Shown here: positions 8,752-19,600 of the stretch, piece after piece
How positions within the stretch are numbered: the stretch's first letter is position 1
Layout: every line of letters starts with the position of its first letter
Assembly: GCF_036345175.1 (NCBI RefSeq)
Contig: NZ_CP107780.1
Span: 62,001-126,000, forward strand
Origin: Streptomyces sp. NBC_00576
GTDB lineage: Bacteria; Actinomycetota; Actinomycetes; Streptomycetales; Streptomycetaceae
Length of the DNA: 64,000 bases
Direction: 5' to 3'
The notes under the pieces: model-generated
Databases searched by the model: none
What the model was told of the DNA's origin: nothing
What the model saw: only the letters and a program-made list of their open reading frames with translations
Translations under genes and position numbers: made by a program

Positions 8752-8757
8752 GGCCGG

Positions 8758-11355
8758 TCACTCGCTCAGCACGGTCGCCAGTTCCCGCACGGTCGGGTTG
8801 GTGTAGAGCACACGCGGGTGCAGTGACGGAAGGCCCCGTTCGCGCATCATCGACGCCATTCGTACGGCGAGCAGCGAGTTGCCTCCCAGCTCCCAGAAGC
8901 TGTCGGACAGGCCCACGGTGAATCCGAACAGTTGCTCCCACACCGTCAGCAACTCCCCGGAGAGGGCGTCCTCGCCCTCCGCGGTGCCCTCGGCCTCTGT
9001 GGGGGCCACGGCCCCGCTCTGAGAGGGCGCCGTCGGCTCGGGCAGGGCGGCGGGGTCGACCTTCCCGTTCGCCGTCACCGGGAGCGCGGGCAGGGCCGTG
9101 ATGGTGGAGGGCAGCATGTAGTCGGGGAGGACACGGGCGATGCGTTCCCGCACGCCCGCCGTGGAGCCCTCCGAGAGGACCACATACGCGTCGAGGCGGC
9201 CGGTCGCCGCGTCCCCTGGATCCACCTGACGCAGCATCACGACGGCGGCGCTCACACCGGGACATTCGGCCAGCACCGAACGGATCTCGTCCAGTTCGAT
9301 ACGGAAGCCCCGCAACTTGACCTGGTTGTCGAGCCGGCCCAGGTGCTCCAACGCGCCGTCAGGGCGGAGCCGCCCCCGGTCACCGGTCCGATACATCCGC
9401 CCGCCGCCGAAGGGGTCGGGCCGGAACCGCTCCTCCGTCAGCTCGGGGCGCCGCAGGTAGCCCAGCGCCACTCCGGCGCCGGCGACGTGGATCTCCCCGG
9501 CCACCCCTGGAGGCGCGAGCCGTCCCTCCGCGTCCAGGACGTACACCCGCCAGCCGGGCAGCGCCCTGCCCACGGACCGGGACCCGGCCAGGGCGAGCCG
9601 TCGTGTAACGGTCTCGGCGGTGACGTGCACGGTGGTCTCGGTGATCCCGAACATGTTCACCAGCCGGCAGCGGGATTCGGGGTGGCGGTCCAGCCACGGC
9701 AGCAGGCTCGGGGCGTCCAGCGGCTCGCCCCCGAAGATCACCAGCCGCACCGTGAGCCGCCCGGCCCCGGTGCGGTCGGCCTCCGCGAGTTGGGCGAAGG
9801 CGGACGGCGTCTGGCTCAGTACGGAGACCCCTCGGGCGGCGACCAGGTCGCGGAACTGCTCCGGCGACCGGGACACCCAGTACGGGACGACGACGAGGTG
9901 GCCGCCGGTCATCAGACAGCCCCAGATCTCCCAGACCGAGAAGTCGAACGCGACGGAGTGGAAGAACGTCCACACGTCGGCCGGGCCGAGCGCGAAGTCG
10001 TCGCGGGTAGCGTCCATCAGAGCGACGACGTTGGCGTGCGGGACGAGCACTCCCTTGGGCCTGCCGGTGGATCCCGAGGTGTAGATCACATACGCCGCCT
10101 GCTCCGGGCCGGTGCCGGTCACGGGCGGGCCTTCCGCGCGGTCGCCGCCCAACTCCAGTAGCTGTGCGGGCGTGAGCGTCCGCAGGCCAGGGGAACCGGG
10201 GAACTCGGCCGACCCGGTGATCACGACGTTCAAGCCGGAGTCCTCGACCGTGTACGCCAGACGTTCCGCCGGATACGCCGGGTCCAGCGGCACATAGGCC
10301 GCCCCGGCCTTGAGCACGGCGAGCAGGACCGCCACCAGCTCCGCCGAGCGCTCCAGGTAAACACCGACCAGGGCTCGGTCGCCCACCCCGGCCGCGCGCA
10401 GGCCGTGCGCGAGCCGGTTGGACCACCGGTCGAGTTCGCCGTACGTCACCTGGACGTCGTCGTCGGAGAGCGCGACGGCATCAGGCCGTTCGGCGACACG
10501 CTCGGCCACCACGTCGGGAATCCGTCGCGGCAAGCTCCGCAGGGGCCGCGTCGGCCGCCCGAGTTCCAGGATCCGTTCACGTTCCGCCGCGTCGAAGAGG
10601 TCGGACGGGCCGGTGAGCTGCCGGTGGGCCTCCACCAGGTGCCGCACGAACTGTTCCGCGATCGGCTCGCTGACACAGCCGAGCCGGTGGTCGCACCGCA
10701 GAGCGCCCTCGCCCACGGTGAGAGTCAGCGGGAAGACGGGCGCCAGGCACGGCACGTACTCCCCCTCGCCCCCCAGATCGAAGATCAGCCCGGCGCTCAC
10801 GGCAGCGGCCGGCAGGAGGTCCGCCGGCTCGCCGGTGTCCAGTGCCGCGACCTCCGTCTCTCGCTCCGGCTCGTACCGGGTCAGCACGACGTCGAGCGCC
10901 TCCAGCCAGCCTGCCGGTTCACCGGACGTGCCGTCCGGCAGCGCTGTCCGGTGGCCGGCCGACGCGTCCCCGAGCCGCTTGTCGCCCAGCCCCCAGGCGG
11001 GCGCGTGGTCGAAGTCCGCCAGCGGGTCCCGTGTTCCGTCCGGCGGGGCGGCTCCCGCGCCGTCCCGCACCGCGGCCACCAGCCGACGTAACGCTCGCTG
11101 GTCGAACGCGGCCCGGTGGGCCACGACGACCAGGTCGGCCTGGCCGTCGGTGTATTCGATCAGCACGGCGCGCGAGCCGCGGCCGGCGTCGACCGGCCGG
11201 GCCAGCTCGCGCTCACGGTGCCGCGCGGCGCCCGGATCCTCGCTCGCGAACGGCACCCGTTCTACCCAGGGCACTTCCACCCGGGCTGGGGCTCCGAGGC
11301 GCACGCGCAGTGCGTGGCACTGCCGGGCGTCCTCGGTTGACTGGAAGGTGACCAC
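8758..11355 (-). CDS. endD: Stand-alone NRPS A-T protein for threonine, with degenerate condensation-like N-terminus
   Basis: An 865-residue protein with three parts. Residues 1-280 look like a decayed condensation domain: the usual HHxxxDG is replaced by AHRAAFDQ near residue 80. The A domain covers about 285-780 with YTSGSTGRPKG, FGITETT, YRTGDRGRL and NGKVDP. The T domain contains DSFWELGGNSLLA. Pocket residues read DFWSIGMVHK, a threonine code. EndB module 8 lacks an A domain, so the inferred role is to activate Thr and deliver it to that module in trans, as proposed for Ramo17 and EndD. Start GTG 11355, with AGGGAGAGG just upstream and 17 bases after the dehydrogenase stop; longer in-frame starts overlap that gene. 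Codon 89 (11091-11089) is TTA. Confidence 0.9.
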   Translation of the reverse strand: MVTFQSTEDARQCHALRVRLGAPARVEVPWVERVPFASEDPGAARHRERELARPVDAGRGSRAVLIEYTDGQADLVVVAHRAAFDQRALRRLVAAVRDGAGAAPPDGTRDPLADFDHAPAWGLGDKRLGDASAGHRTALPDGTSGEPAGWLEALDVVLTRYEPERETEVAALDTGEPADLLPAAAVSAGLIFDLGGEGEYVPCLAPVFPLTLTVGEGALRCDHRLGCVSEPIAEQFVRHLVEAHRQLTGPSDLFDAAERERILELGRPTRPLRSLPRRIPDVVAERVAERPDAVALSDDDVQVTYGELDRWSNRLAHGLRAAGVGDRALVGVYLERSAELVAVLLAVLKAGAAYVPLDPAYPAERLAYTVEDSGLNVVITGSAEFPGSPGLRTLTPAQLLELGGDRAEGPPVTGTGPEQAAYVIYTSGSTGRPKGVLVPHANVVALMDATRDDFALGPADVWTFFHSVAFDFSVWEIWGCLMTGGHLVVVPYWVSRSPEQFRDLVAARGVSVLSQTPSAFAQLAEADRTGAGRLTVRLVIFGGEPLDAPSLLPWLDRHPESRCRLVNMFGITETTVHVTAETVTRRLALAGSRSVGRALPGWRVYVLDAEGRLAPPGVAGEIHVAGAGVALGYLRRPELTEERFRPDPFGGGRMYRTGDRGRLRPDGALEHLGRLDNQVKLRGFRIELDEIRSVLAECPGVSAAVVMLRQVDPGDAATGRLDAYVVLSEGSTAGVRERIARVLPDYMLPSTITALPALPVTANGKVDPAALPEPTAPSQSGAVAPTEAEGTAEGEDALSGELLTVWEQLFGFTVGLSDSFWELGGNSLLAVRMASMMRERGLPSLHPRVLYTNPTVRELATVLSE

Positions 11356-11372
11356 GTCCCTCTCCCTGTGGC

Positions 11373-12197
11373 TCAGCGGGTCGTGAACCCGCCGTCTACG
11401 GTGATGACCGATCCCGTGACCTGCCGCGATCCGTCGGAGGCGAGCCAGACGGCGGCCGAGGCGACGTCGCCGGGCTCGATCAGGGCGTTCATGGGCTGCG
11501 ACTGGACGAACGCCTCCTCGTGCTCGCCGACCGGCACCTGAAGCGACCTGGCGATCTCCGACAGCATCCGGCCCTCCACCGCCGCCTCGTCCCGGACCGA
11601 CCCCGGGCACAGGGCGTTGACCCGGACCTTGGCCGGGGCGAAGTCGAGCGCCGTGGCCTTGGTGAGCCCGATGACGCCGTGTTTGGCCGCCACGTATCCC
11701 GCGAAGTTGCGGTAGCCGACCAGCCCTGCCGTGGACGCAACGTTTACGATGCTGCCGGCCCGCTGGGCGGTCATGATCTTGCCGACCGCTTTGGTCGCGC
11801 GCCACGCACCGGAGAGATCCACGTCGATCATGAGCTGCCACTCATCCTCGTCGATCTCGTCGGCAGGCTTGCCGGAGGGCGCGGCGATCCCAGCGTTGTT
11901 GAGCAGTACATCGATACGACCGAACCGGCCGTGGGCGTCGTCCACGGCGTGTCGCAGCGCGGCGAGGTCGCGGACATCGGCCTGCCTGGCCAGGACTGCG
12001 GCGCCGTGCTCGCGGCACACGTCGGCGGTGTGCGCGAGCTGGTCGGCGTTGCCGAGCGGGTACGGCACACCAGGCAGATCCGCGCAGAGGTCGAGGAGGA
12101 CGAGATCGGCGCCCTCGCGGGCGAAGGCGACCGCGCAGGCCCGTCCCAGACCGCGCGCGGCCCCGGTGACGATCACGGTCTTGCCGACAAGCTGCAC
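11373..12197 (-). CDS. Short-chain dehydrogenase/reductase with mycofactocin-type insertion
   Basis: A 274-residue NAD(P)-dependent oxidoreductase. Classical SDR motifs: TGAARGLG (residues 11-18), NNAG (100-103), catalytic Ser155, Tyr168 and Lys172, and a C-terminal TVDGGFTTR. After the first strand there is an insertion, DLCADLPGVPYPL (residues 36-48), typical of the actinobacterial SDR subfamily associated with mycofactocin. The start is GTG 12197, with AGGAG overlapping the upstream thioesterase stop. It sits between a type II thioesterase and endD, the same order as in ramoplanin-family clusters. The substrate is unknown; acyl-chain or precursor oxidation/reduction is possible but inferred. 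Confidence 0.88.
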   Translation of the reverse strand: MQLVGKTVIVTGAARGLGRACAVAFAREGADLVLLDLCADLPGVPYPLGNADQLAHTADVCREHGAAVLARQADVRDLAALRHAVDDAHGRFGRIDVLLNNAGIAAPSGKPADEIDEDEWQLMIDVDLSGAWRATKAVGKIMTAQRAGSIVNVASTAGLVGYRNFAGYVAAKHGVIGLTKATALDFAPAKVRVNALCPGSVRDEAAVEGRMLSEIARSLQVPVGEHEEAFVQSQPMNALIEPGDVASAAVWLASDGSRQVTGSVITVDGGFTTR

Positions 12198-12205
12198 GGC
12201 CGCTC

Positions 12206-12907
12206 CTAGCGGGCGAGTGCGTCGTCGACCAGACGCAGCAGGCTTCCGGGATCCTCGGCGATGTACATGTGTCCGCCCTCCACTTCGGCCTGGGTGAACT
12301 CGGCGCTGGTCGCCTTGCCCCATTCTGCGGTCTGATCGGCTGTGACCAGGTCGTCTTCGGTGCCGCGCACGGCGGTGACGGGCACCGGCAGCGGCTGGTC
12401 CGTGGCGGGGACGTAGTTCTCGTGCATCTCGACGTCCGCCCGCAGAGTCGGCAGGATCAGCTCGCGCATGCCCGGATCGGACAGCGCCTCGTGGTCGTAG
12501 CCGGCGAACTCCTTGACGCGCAGCAGGAACTCCTCGTCGGGGAGGCCGGTAGCCCGCCTGGTCCGCCGCGTCCAGGGGCCCGGTGAGCCGCTCACGAAGA
12601 GCCGCGCCACATCGGCTCCGGTGCGGGCGACTAGCAGGTGGGCGAGCTCGTACGCCAGCACCGCGCCGAGGCTGTGGCCGAAGATCGCGACCCGGTCGCC
12701 CGAGCCGATCTCCTCGGTCACGGCGGGGAACAGCCCGGCCACGGCCTGCGCCACGTCCCGGTACGAGTCCTCGGAGAGCCGCCATTCCCGGCCCGGCAAC
12801 TGAAGGGCCACGATCCGCGGGTCACCGTCCGTCAGCGCCGCCCACGGGTGGAAGAACGAGGCACCGGCACCCGCGAAGGGGACACACAGCAGAGATGTCC
12901 GTCGCAT
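12206..12907 (-). CDS. Type II (editing) thioesterase
   Basis: A 233-residue alpha/beta hydrolase that should release misprimed or stalled groups from carrier domains. Motifs: LCVPFAGAGASFF at the N-terminus, GHSLG with Ser79, the ALQLPGRE segment, and the C-terminal GGHMYI containing the catalytic histidine. This is the usual length for the family. ATG 12907 is preferred because it begins at the conserved core and has GGAG 9 bases upstream; an ATG at 12934 overlapping the endC stop (ATGA) would add nine residues and is possible. Eight bases separate its TAG from the dehydrogenase start. Confidence 0.94.
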   Translation of the reverse strand: MRRTSLLCVPFAGAGASFFHPWAALTDGDPRIVALQLPGREWRLSEDSYRDVAQAVAGLFPAVTEEIGSGDRVAIFGHSLGAVLAYELAHLLVARTGADVARLFVSGSPGPWTRRTRRATGLPDEEFLLRVKEFAGYDHEALSDPGMRELILPTLRADVEMHENYVPATDQPLPVPVTAVRGTEDDLVTADQTAEWGKATSAEFTQAEVEGGHMYIAEDPGSLLRLVDDALAR

Positions 12908-12930
12908 GTCTGTTCTCTCCGTTCCTTTCG

Positions 12931-13690
12931 TCATCGGGACTCCAGCCAGGCCGAGATCGCCTGCCACACCAGGCCCATCATGTCGGGGCGGACCATGTCC
13001 ACGTGCCCGCACGGGATGGACACCTCCGTCATCTCGCCGGAGACATAAGGCGCCCACTTCGCGGTAAGGGGTCCGTCCTCCGGCGCGTTGTCCGCCGAGG
13101 TGAGGATCAGGGCGTCGCCCTCGAACCGGCCGGTGGCGTGCGCACCCCTGATCCGGGTGTTGTTCTCGAACGTCCGCGCGACGACCGCGATCTCCTCGTC
13201 GGAGAACCCGCCGAGCAGATGGCCGAACTCGGCCCGGATCGCGTCCTCCCACGACAGGTCCCCGTCGGCGGTCGCGCCGTCCTCGGCACCGGTGGTCGCG
13301 CGCTCGTCGTCGAGCGGGAACGAGTCCATGATGACCAGGGCTGCCACCTCCTCGCCTTGTTCCCACAGCTGGACGGCGATCTCATGCGCGGGAGCCGCAC
13401 CGAAGGAGTAGCCGACGATGTGGTACGGACCGGTCGGCTGCACCTCGCGCATCTGCTCGATGTAGTCGGCCGCCATCTCCGCCAGCGAGGCCGCGAACGG
13501 AGCCTTGCCGTCGACGCCGCGGGCCTGGAGACCATAGACGGGCAGGTCCTCCGGCGTGTGCTGGGCGAAGGGCGTGTAGCACCAGCTCAGTCCGCCTGCT
13601 GGATGAACGCAGAACAGGGGCGGCCGATCACCGCCGTCGCGGATCGTCAGCAGCACACCGAGCGAGTCCCCCATCGACGACAGGCTGAGC
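12931..13690 (-). other. Terminal thioesterase (macrolactone-forming) domain of EndC
   Basis: About 245 residues with CVHPAGG, GYSFG (Ser8577, codon 13407-13405), an Asp in LVIMDSFP and a His in IPCGHVDM. In this family the domain releases the 17-residue peptide by cyclising the Hpg17 carboxyl onto the hydroxyl of residue 2; with Thr2 here the ester would be to threonine. Chemistry inferred from family. Confidence 0.93.
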
Positions 13691-16600
13691 GTGTTGCGCA
13701 GGGCGGTCACCGTCGGGGCGGCCATCACGTCCAGGACGGAGGTGGTGACGCCCCGGGCCTCCAGCCGGTGCACCAGCCTGACCGCCAGCAGTGAGTGCCC
13801 GCCGAGTGCGAAGAAGTCGTCGTCCGGCCCGACCTCGGGCAGCCCGAGCACTTCCGCGAACACCTCGCACATGGCCTGTTCCAGTGCCGCCAGCGGCCCG
13901 TGGGCCACCGCGCCGCCGACCCCGTGCGCGAGGTCGGGATCGGGTAGAGCTCTGCGGTCGAGCTTGCCGTTGACCGTCAGTGGCAGAGCGTCCAGCTCCA
14001 CCAACGCCGACGGCAGCATGTACTGCGGCAGCCGCCCGAGGGCATACTCCCGGACCACACCCTCGAGAGCCGCACCCACCTCGTGCGGCACCAGATAGGC
14101 GACCAGGCGCTTGTCCCCGGGCACGTCCTCCCGCACCACGACAGCCGCCTGGGCCACCGCCGGATGGGCACCCAGGACGGCCTCCACCTCCCCCGGCTCC
14201 ACCCGGAACCCACGGATCTTCACCTGCCCGTCGGCACGCCCGACGAACACCAACCGGCCTTCCGCATCCCAGCGCACCAAGTCACCCGTGCGGTACATCC
14301 GTTCACCGGCCACACCGAACGGGCAGGCCACGAACCGCTCACCGGTCAGCCCCGGCCGGCCGAGATAACCCCGCGCGACACCAACCCCGGCGACATACAG
14401 CTCCCCGGCCACACCCACCGGCACCGGACTGAGCCCGCCATCCAGGACATACGCCCGCATGTTGTCCAACGGCCGCCCGATCGGCAGCACCCCGTCCACC
14501 CGACCGGCATCCCCGACCCCGTACTGAGTGGCACACAAGGTCACCTCGGTCGGCCCGTACAACTGCCGCACCATCACACCAGGACTGGCCTCCAGCACCC
14601 GACGCACCGACTCCGCCGGCACCACATCCCCACCCGTCAACACCTCACCCACACCCGCAAAACAACCCGGATCCTGATCCGCCAGCACCCGCAGCAATCC
14701 GGCCGTCACATGCACATGCGACAGCTCGTGATCGGCGACCAGACGGCGCATCACCACCGCATCCACCCGCTCGTCCGGCGCGACGACAACCGTCGCGCCG
14801 GACAGCAGCGGGACCCACAACTCATACGACGAGGCATCAAAGGCATGCGGCGCGTGGAACAACACCCGCGACGGAGCACCCCAACAGCGATCCGTGGCCA
14901 GCGCCACGACATCCCGGTGCGTCACCACCACACCCTTCGGCACACCCGTCGAACCGGACGTGTACATCACATACGCGGCCGCATCAGGCTCCACAGTGGG
15001 CAGCGCCGCCTCCGCCGCCTGCGCAACCCCATCGACCCACACCACACCCAGGTCCGTCGTCCGGACGAACTCATGCCCAGCCGCATCCCCATGCGTGACA
15101 ACCCACCGCACACCGGCGTCCTCGACCACCCCACGCATCCGCGCCACCGGCCAACCCACATCCAGCGGCAGATACACACCACCGGCCTTCAACACCGCCA
15201 ACAACGCCACCACCAGGTCCACCGACCGCTCCATGACCACGGCGACGACCGACTCCTGCCCCACGCCCGACGCGACCAGCACCCGCGCCAACTCATCGGC
15301 CCGCACCTCCAGTTGGCCGTAACTCACCTCCGTGTCGCCGGACGCCAGCGCCACGGCGTCCGGATCGGCCGCCGCGCGCTCCGCGAACGCTTCCGGCAGC
15401 GAGACGTCCGCCACCGCGACCGAGGTGTCGTTGTGCCCCTCGACCAGCTGGGACCGTTCGGACTCGTCCAGCACGTCCACTGCCAGGAGCGGTGTGTCGG
15501 GGGCCTCTCCGAGGGCCGTGACCAAGTGGTCCAGGCAGGTGTGCAGCAGAGCGCAGACGTGGGCGGGATCGGCGGGAGCCACCGCGTCCACGGCGATGGT
15601 GAAGCCGTCACCGCCGACATCGACGGCCACGGCGAGCGGGTAGTCGGTGACGTCGCGGTCGGACAGCAGTTCCATGCCTGCCATGACATCGGAAGTCTCC
15701 TGCGGCACCTCCTGGTTGTGCCGGTAGTTGAAGAGCGAGGTGAACAGGGGACCACCGGGCAGCCCACTGGCCGCCTGGGCCAAGGCGAGGGGAGCGTGCT
15801 CATGGACCATCAGGTCGGCGAGCTGGTGCCGCAGACCGGTCAGCGCCTCCCCGACCGCCAGGCCGGCCATGCGCACCCGTACCGGCAGCGTGTTGATGAA
15901 CAGGCCCGGCACACGGTCGGAGCCCGCCCCCGAGTTCATCCGGCCGAACACGATGGTCCCGAACACCACGTCGTCACGGCTCGACAGGGCGGCGAGCAGG
16001 CGTGCCCACGCCAGGTGGAAGACCGTTGCCGGGCTGACCCCCAGCGATCGGGCAACCCCCTTGAGCCGTCCGGTCAGGTCGCCGTCGACCCGGAGGGTGG
16101 CTTTCGCCACCGCCTTGCCGTCGCCATGCACCTCGACCAGCCCGTACGGGGTGGTCGGCTCGGTCACGTCGTCGAGGAGGTCGGTGAAGTAGCGCTGGTG
16201 CTCCTCCCTCGACACCCCTAGCCGTGCCTGCGCCACGAAGTCACGGAACGGCAGGGGCTGCGGCAGGTGTCCGGTCCTTCCGGCCAGGTACGCCCGCAGT
16301 TCGTCGAGCATCACCTGAAGGCCGGTGTGGTCCTGCAGCAGGTGGTGGACGCGGAGCAGGCACAGCCACCGGTCGCTGTGCGGGTCGGCGGCGATGTGTG
16401 TCGTCATCAACGGTGCCCGATCCAGGTCCATCCAGCCTCGGACGGCGGCCGCCAACTGCTCACCCGCGGCCTGGCCTTCGGGGTCGAGGACGACCTCGTC
16501 GACCGGCAGGTCGGCATGGCGCAGCACCACCTGGACGGGCTCCGGAAGACCGTCGGACACGAACGCCGTGCGGTAGACGCCGTGCCGGTCCACCACCCAC

Positions 16601-19600
16601 TGCATCGCTTCGAGGAAGTCGTCCAGGCGTTGCCGCGAGTCGAACTCGATCACCGTGGGCGTCACGTACACGTCCGTGCCGTCCCGGTCGAGCATCAGAT
16701 GGTGGAAGAAGATGCCTTCCTGCAGCGGGGCCAACGGGTACACGTCCTGCACGTTGGCCGCGCCGCCCGGCACCCGCGCCACCAGCCGCGCGACCTCGGC
16801 CTCACCCAGGTCGACCAGCGGCAGCATCTCCGGCGTGATGACGGTGGCACCGTCCGGGATCAGGTTCGGCGGTACCACCACCGTCTCCGGTCCCGCTGCC
16901 GCCGCCAGTCCGGCCGGTGTCGGCGTCATGAACAGCGCGCGCACCGACACCGACACCCCACGCTGTCGCAGCCACTCCACCAGCGACACCGCCAGCAGCG
17001 AGTGGCCGCCCAGGGCGAAGAAGTCGTCGTCCACGCCGACCGCCGGGAGGCCCAGCACCTCGGCGAACGCCTGGCACAGCAGCTCTTCCTCGATGGTGGC
17101 CGCGGCACGCCCGCCACCGGCGGTGTGGACCGGGGCCGGCAGTGCGCTGCGGTCGAGCTTCCCGTTCGCGGTCAACGGCAACGCGTCCACCGCCACCACG
17201 ACCGAGGGCACCATGTACGACGGCAACCTCTCGGCCGCGTGGGCATGCGCCGCTTCCGCCACATCGCCGTCGTCCGGGTCGCCGGCCACGACGTACGCGA
17301 CGAGCCGCTTGTCGCCCGGTACGTCCTCGCGCACCACGGCGGCGGCCCGACCGACCGCGGGGTGAGCGCTCAACACGGCCTCCACCTCGCCCAGCTCGAT
17401 CCGAAATCCCCGGATCTTCACCTGGTCGTCCGCGCGGCCCAGGAACTCCAGCTCACCGTCCGTCCGCCACCGCACCACATCGCCGGTGCGGTACATGCGC
17501 TCTCCGGCTGATCCGAACGGGCAGGCCACGAAACGCTCCGCCGACAGCCCCCGGCGCTCCAAGTAGCCCCGAGCGAGCTGGGCTCCGGCCAGATACAGCT
17601 CGCCGGCCACGCCCGGTGGCACCAGCTGGAGCGTGCCGTCGAGCACATGGGCCCGCGTGTTGTCGACCGGGCGGCCGATCGGCACCTGGGGGGCACTCGT
17701 GCCCCGCGCGACCTCGGCGGCGGTCGCGTAGACCGTCACCTCGGTCGGACCGTACAGGTTGGTCGCCGTGGTTCCGACCGCCGTCATACGGTCGGCCAGG
17801 GATCGGGACAGCGCCTCGCCCGCGACGAGCAGTCGCAGGCCCCGCGCGGCCTCCTCGTGCGCTGTCAGCAGTGCGTGCCACAGCGACGGGGTCCCCTGCA
17901 TCACGGTCACCCCGAACCGTGCGACGAGTTCGGCGACCGTCTCGGGATCCCGCACCTCCCCGTCCTGGGCGACCACGACCCCGGCGCCCGCGAGCAGCGG
18001 AACGTACAGCTCGAAGACGTGGATGTCGAAGGTCACCGTCGTCACGGCCAGCAGACGGTCCTCGGTGTCCATCGGGAACCGTCGGCCGATCCCCGCGACG
18101 AGGTTCGCCATGGCGCCGTGCGGAACGACGACTCCCTTGGGCCTGCCGGTGGACCCCGATGTGTAGATCACATAGGCCGGGTGGTCGGGGAGCAGTGGCG
18201 TGACACGTTCGCCGTCGGTGACTGCGGCGTCGTCCATGCCGACCAGCTTCGCGACCGTACGGGGATCGTCCAGGACGATCCGCTCCGGCCCGGACGCCCC
18301 GGCCTCGACCCCACGGTGGGTGAGCAGCAGCCCGGGCCGGGCCTCGTCGAGCATGAAGGCGATGCGCTCGGCCGGATGACCCGGGTCGATCGGGAGATAC
18401 GCACCGCCGGCCTTCAGCACGGCCAGCAGGGCCACGAGCAGGTCGGCCGAGCGTTCCATGCACACCGCGACACGCGACTCCGGACCGATACCGCGCCGCA
18501 CGAGCAGCCGGGCCAGCCGGTTCGCTCGCGCGTTCAGCTCGGCGTAGGTCAGCCGTGCTTCGCCGCACAGCACCGCCACCGCGTCGGGCGTCCTGAGCAC
18601 CTGCGCCTCGAACATCGCGGGGACGGACAGGGTCGGCAGCGGGGTATCGGTGTCGTTCCACTCCTCGACGACCCGTCGCCGTTCGTCCGCGTCGAGCACG
18701 TCCACCGCGCTCAGACGCACGTCGGTGTCTGCGGCGACGGCTTCCAGGATGCGTACCAGGCAGCCCGCGATCCGCTCGGCCGTCTCCCGGTCGAACAGGT
18801 CGGCGGCGGCGATGAGCACGCCCTGCATACCCGCCGGAGCACCGGCGGCGTCGAGCATCTCGCCGACGGACAGATCGAGGTCGAACTTCGCCGCCGCACT
18901 TCCCATGGGCAGCGAGTCGGTGCGCAGCCCCGGCAGCTCCGCGGCGGGGTCGCCACCGGGCCCGCCCGTGTTCTGGAGGGTGAGCATGACCTGGAAGAGG
19001 GGGTGGCGGGCCAGTGAGCGGGTCGGGGCCAGCTCCTCGACCAGCCTCTCGAACGGCACGTCCTGGTTCTCGTACGCCGACAGGCTCACCGCCCGCACCC
19101 GCGCGAGCAGTTCACGGAAGGTCGGGTCACCGGACAGGTCGGTGCGGATCACGAGCGTGTTGACGAAGAAGCCGACCAGTTCGTTGAGGCCCTCATCCGT
19201 CCGCCCCGCGACCGACGCACCGATGGGGACGTCGCTGCCCGCGCCGAAGCGGTGCAGCAGCGTCGCGAGCGCGGCCTGGAGCACCATGAAGACCGTGACG
19301 CCCTCGGTGCGCACCACCTCCGACAGCCGCTGGTGGACCTCGGCGGGCACCAGCACGGGCACCTCGTACCCGCGGGTGGACACCTCGGCGGGACGCGGCC
19401 GGTCCGTGGGCAGCTCCAGTTCTTCCGGTGCCCCGGCGAGGGCGTCCCGCCAGTACTCCACCTGACGCGACAGAACACTGCCGGGGTCGTCCTCCTCGCC
19501 GAGCAGTTCTCGCTGCCAGAGCGCGTAGTCGACGTACTGCACCGGCAGCGGTGCCCAGCCCGGCTCGTGGTCCTCGCGGTGGGCGGCGTAGGCCTCCGCC

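Noticed and set aside
8752..8757. Terminator between the converging response regulator and endD genes
   Set aside because: Only six bases separate the two genes; no hairpin could be supported there.
11356..11841. Longer start for endD
   Set aside because: The extension lies inside the dehydrogenase gene, in a nonsense frame; GTG 11355 has a good binding site.
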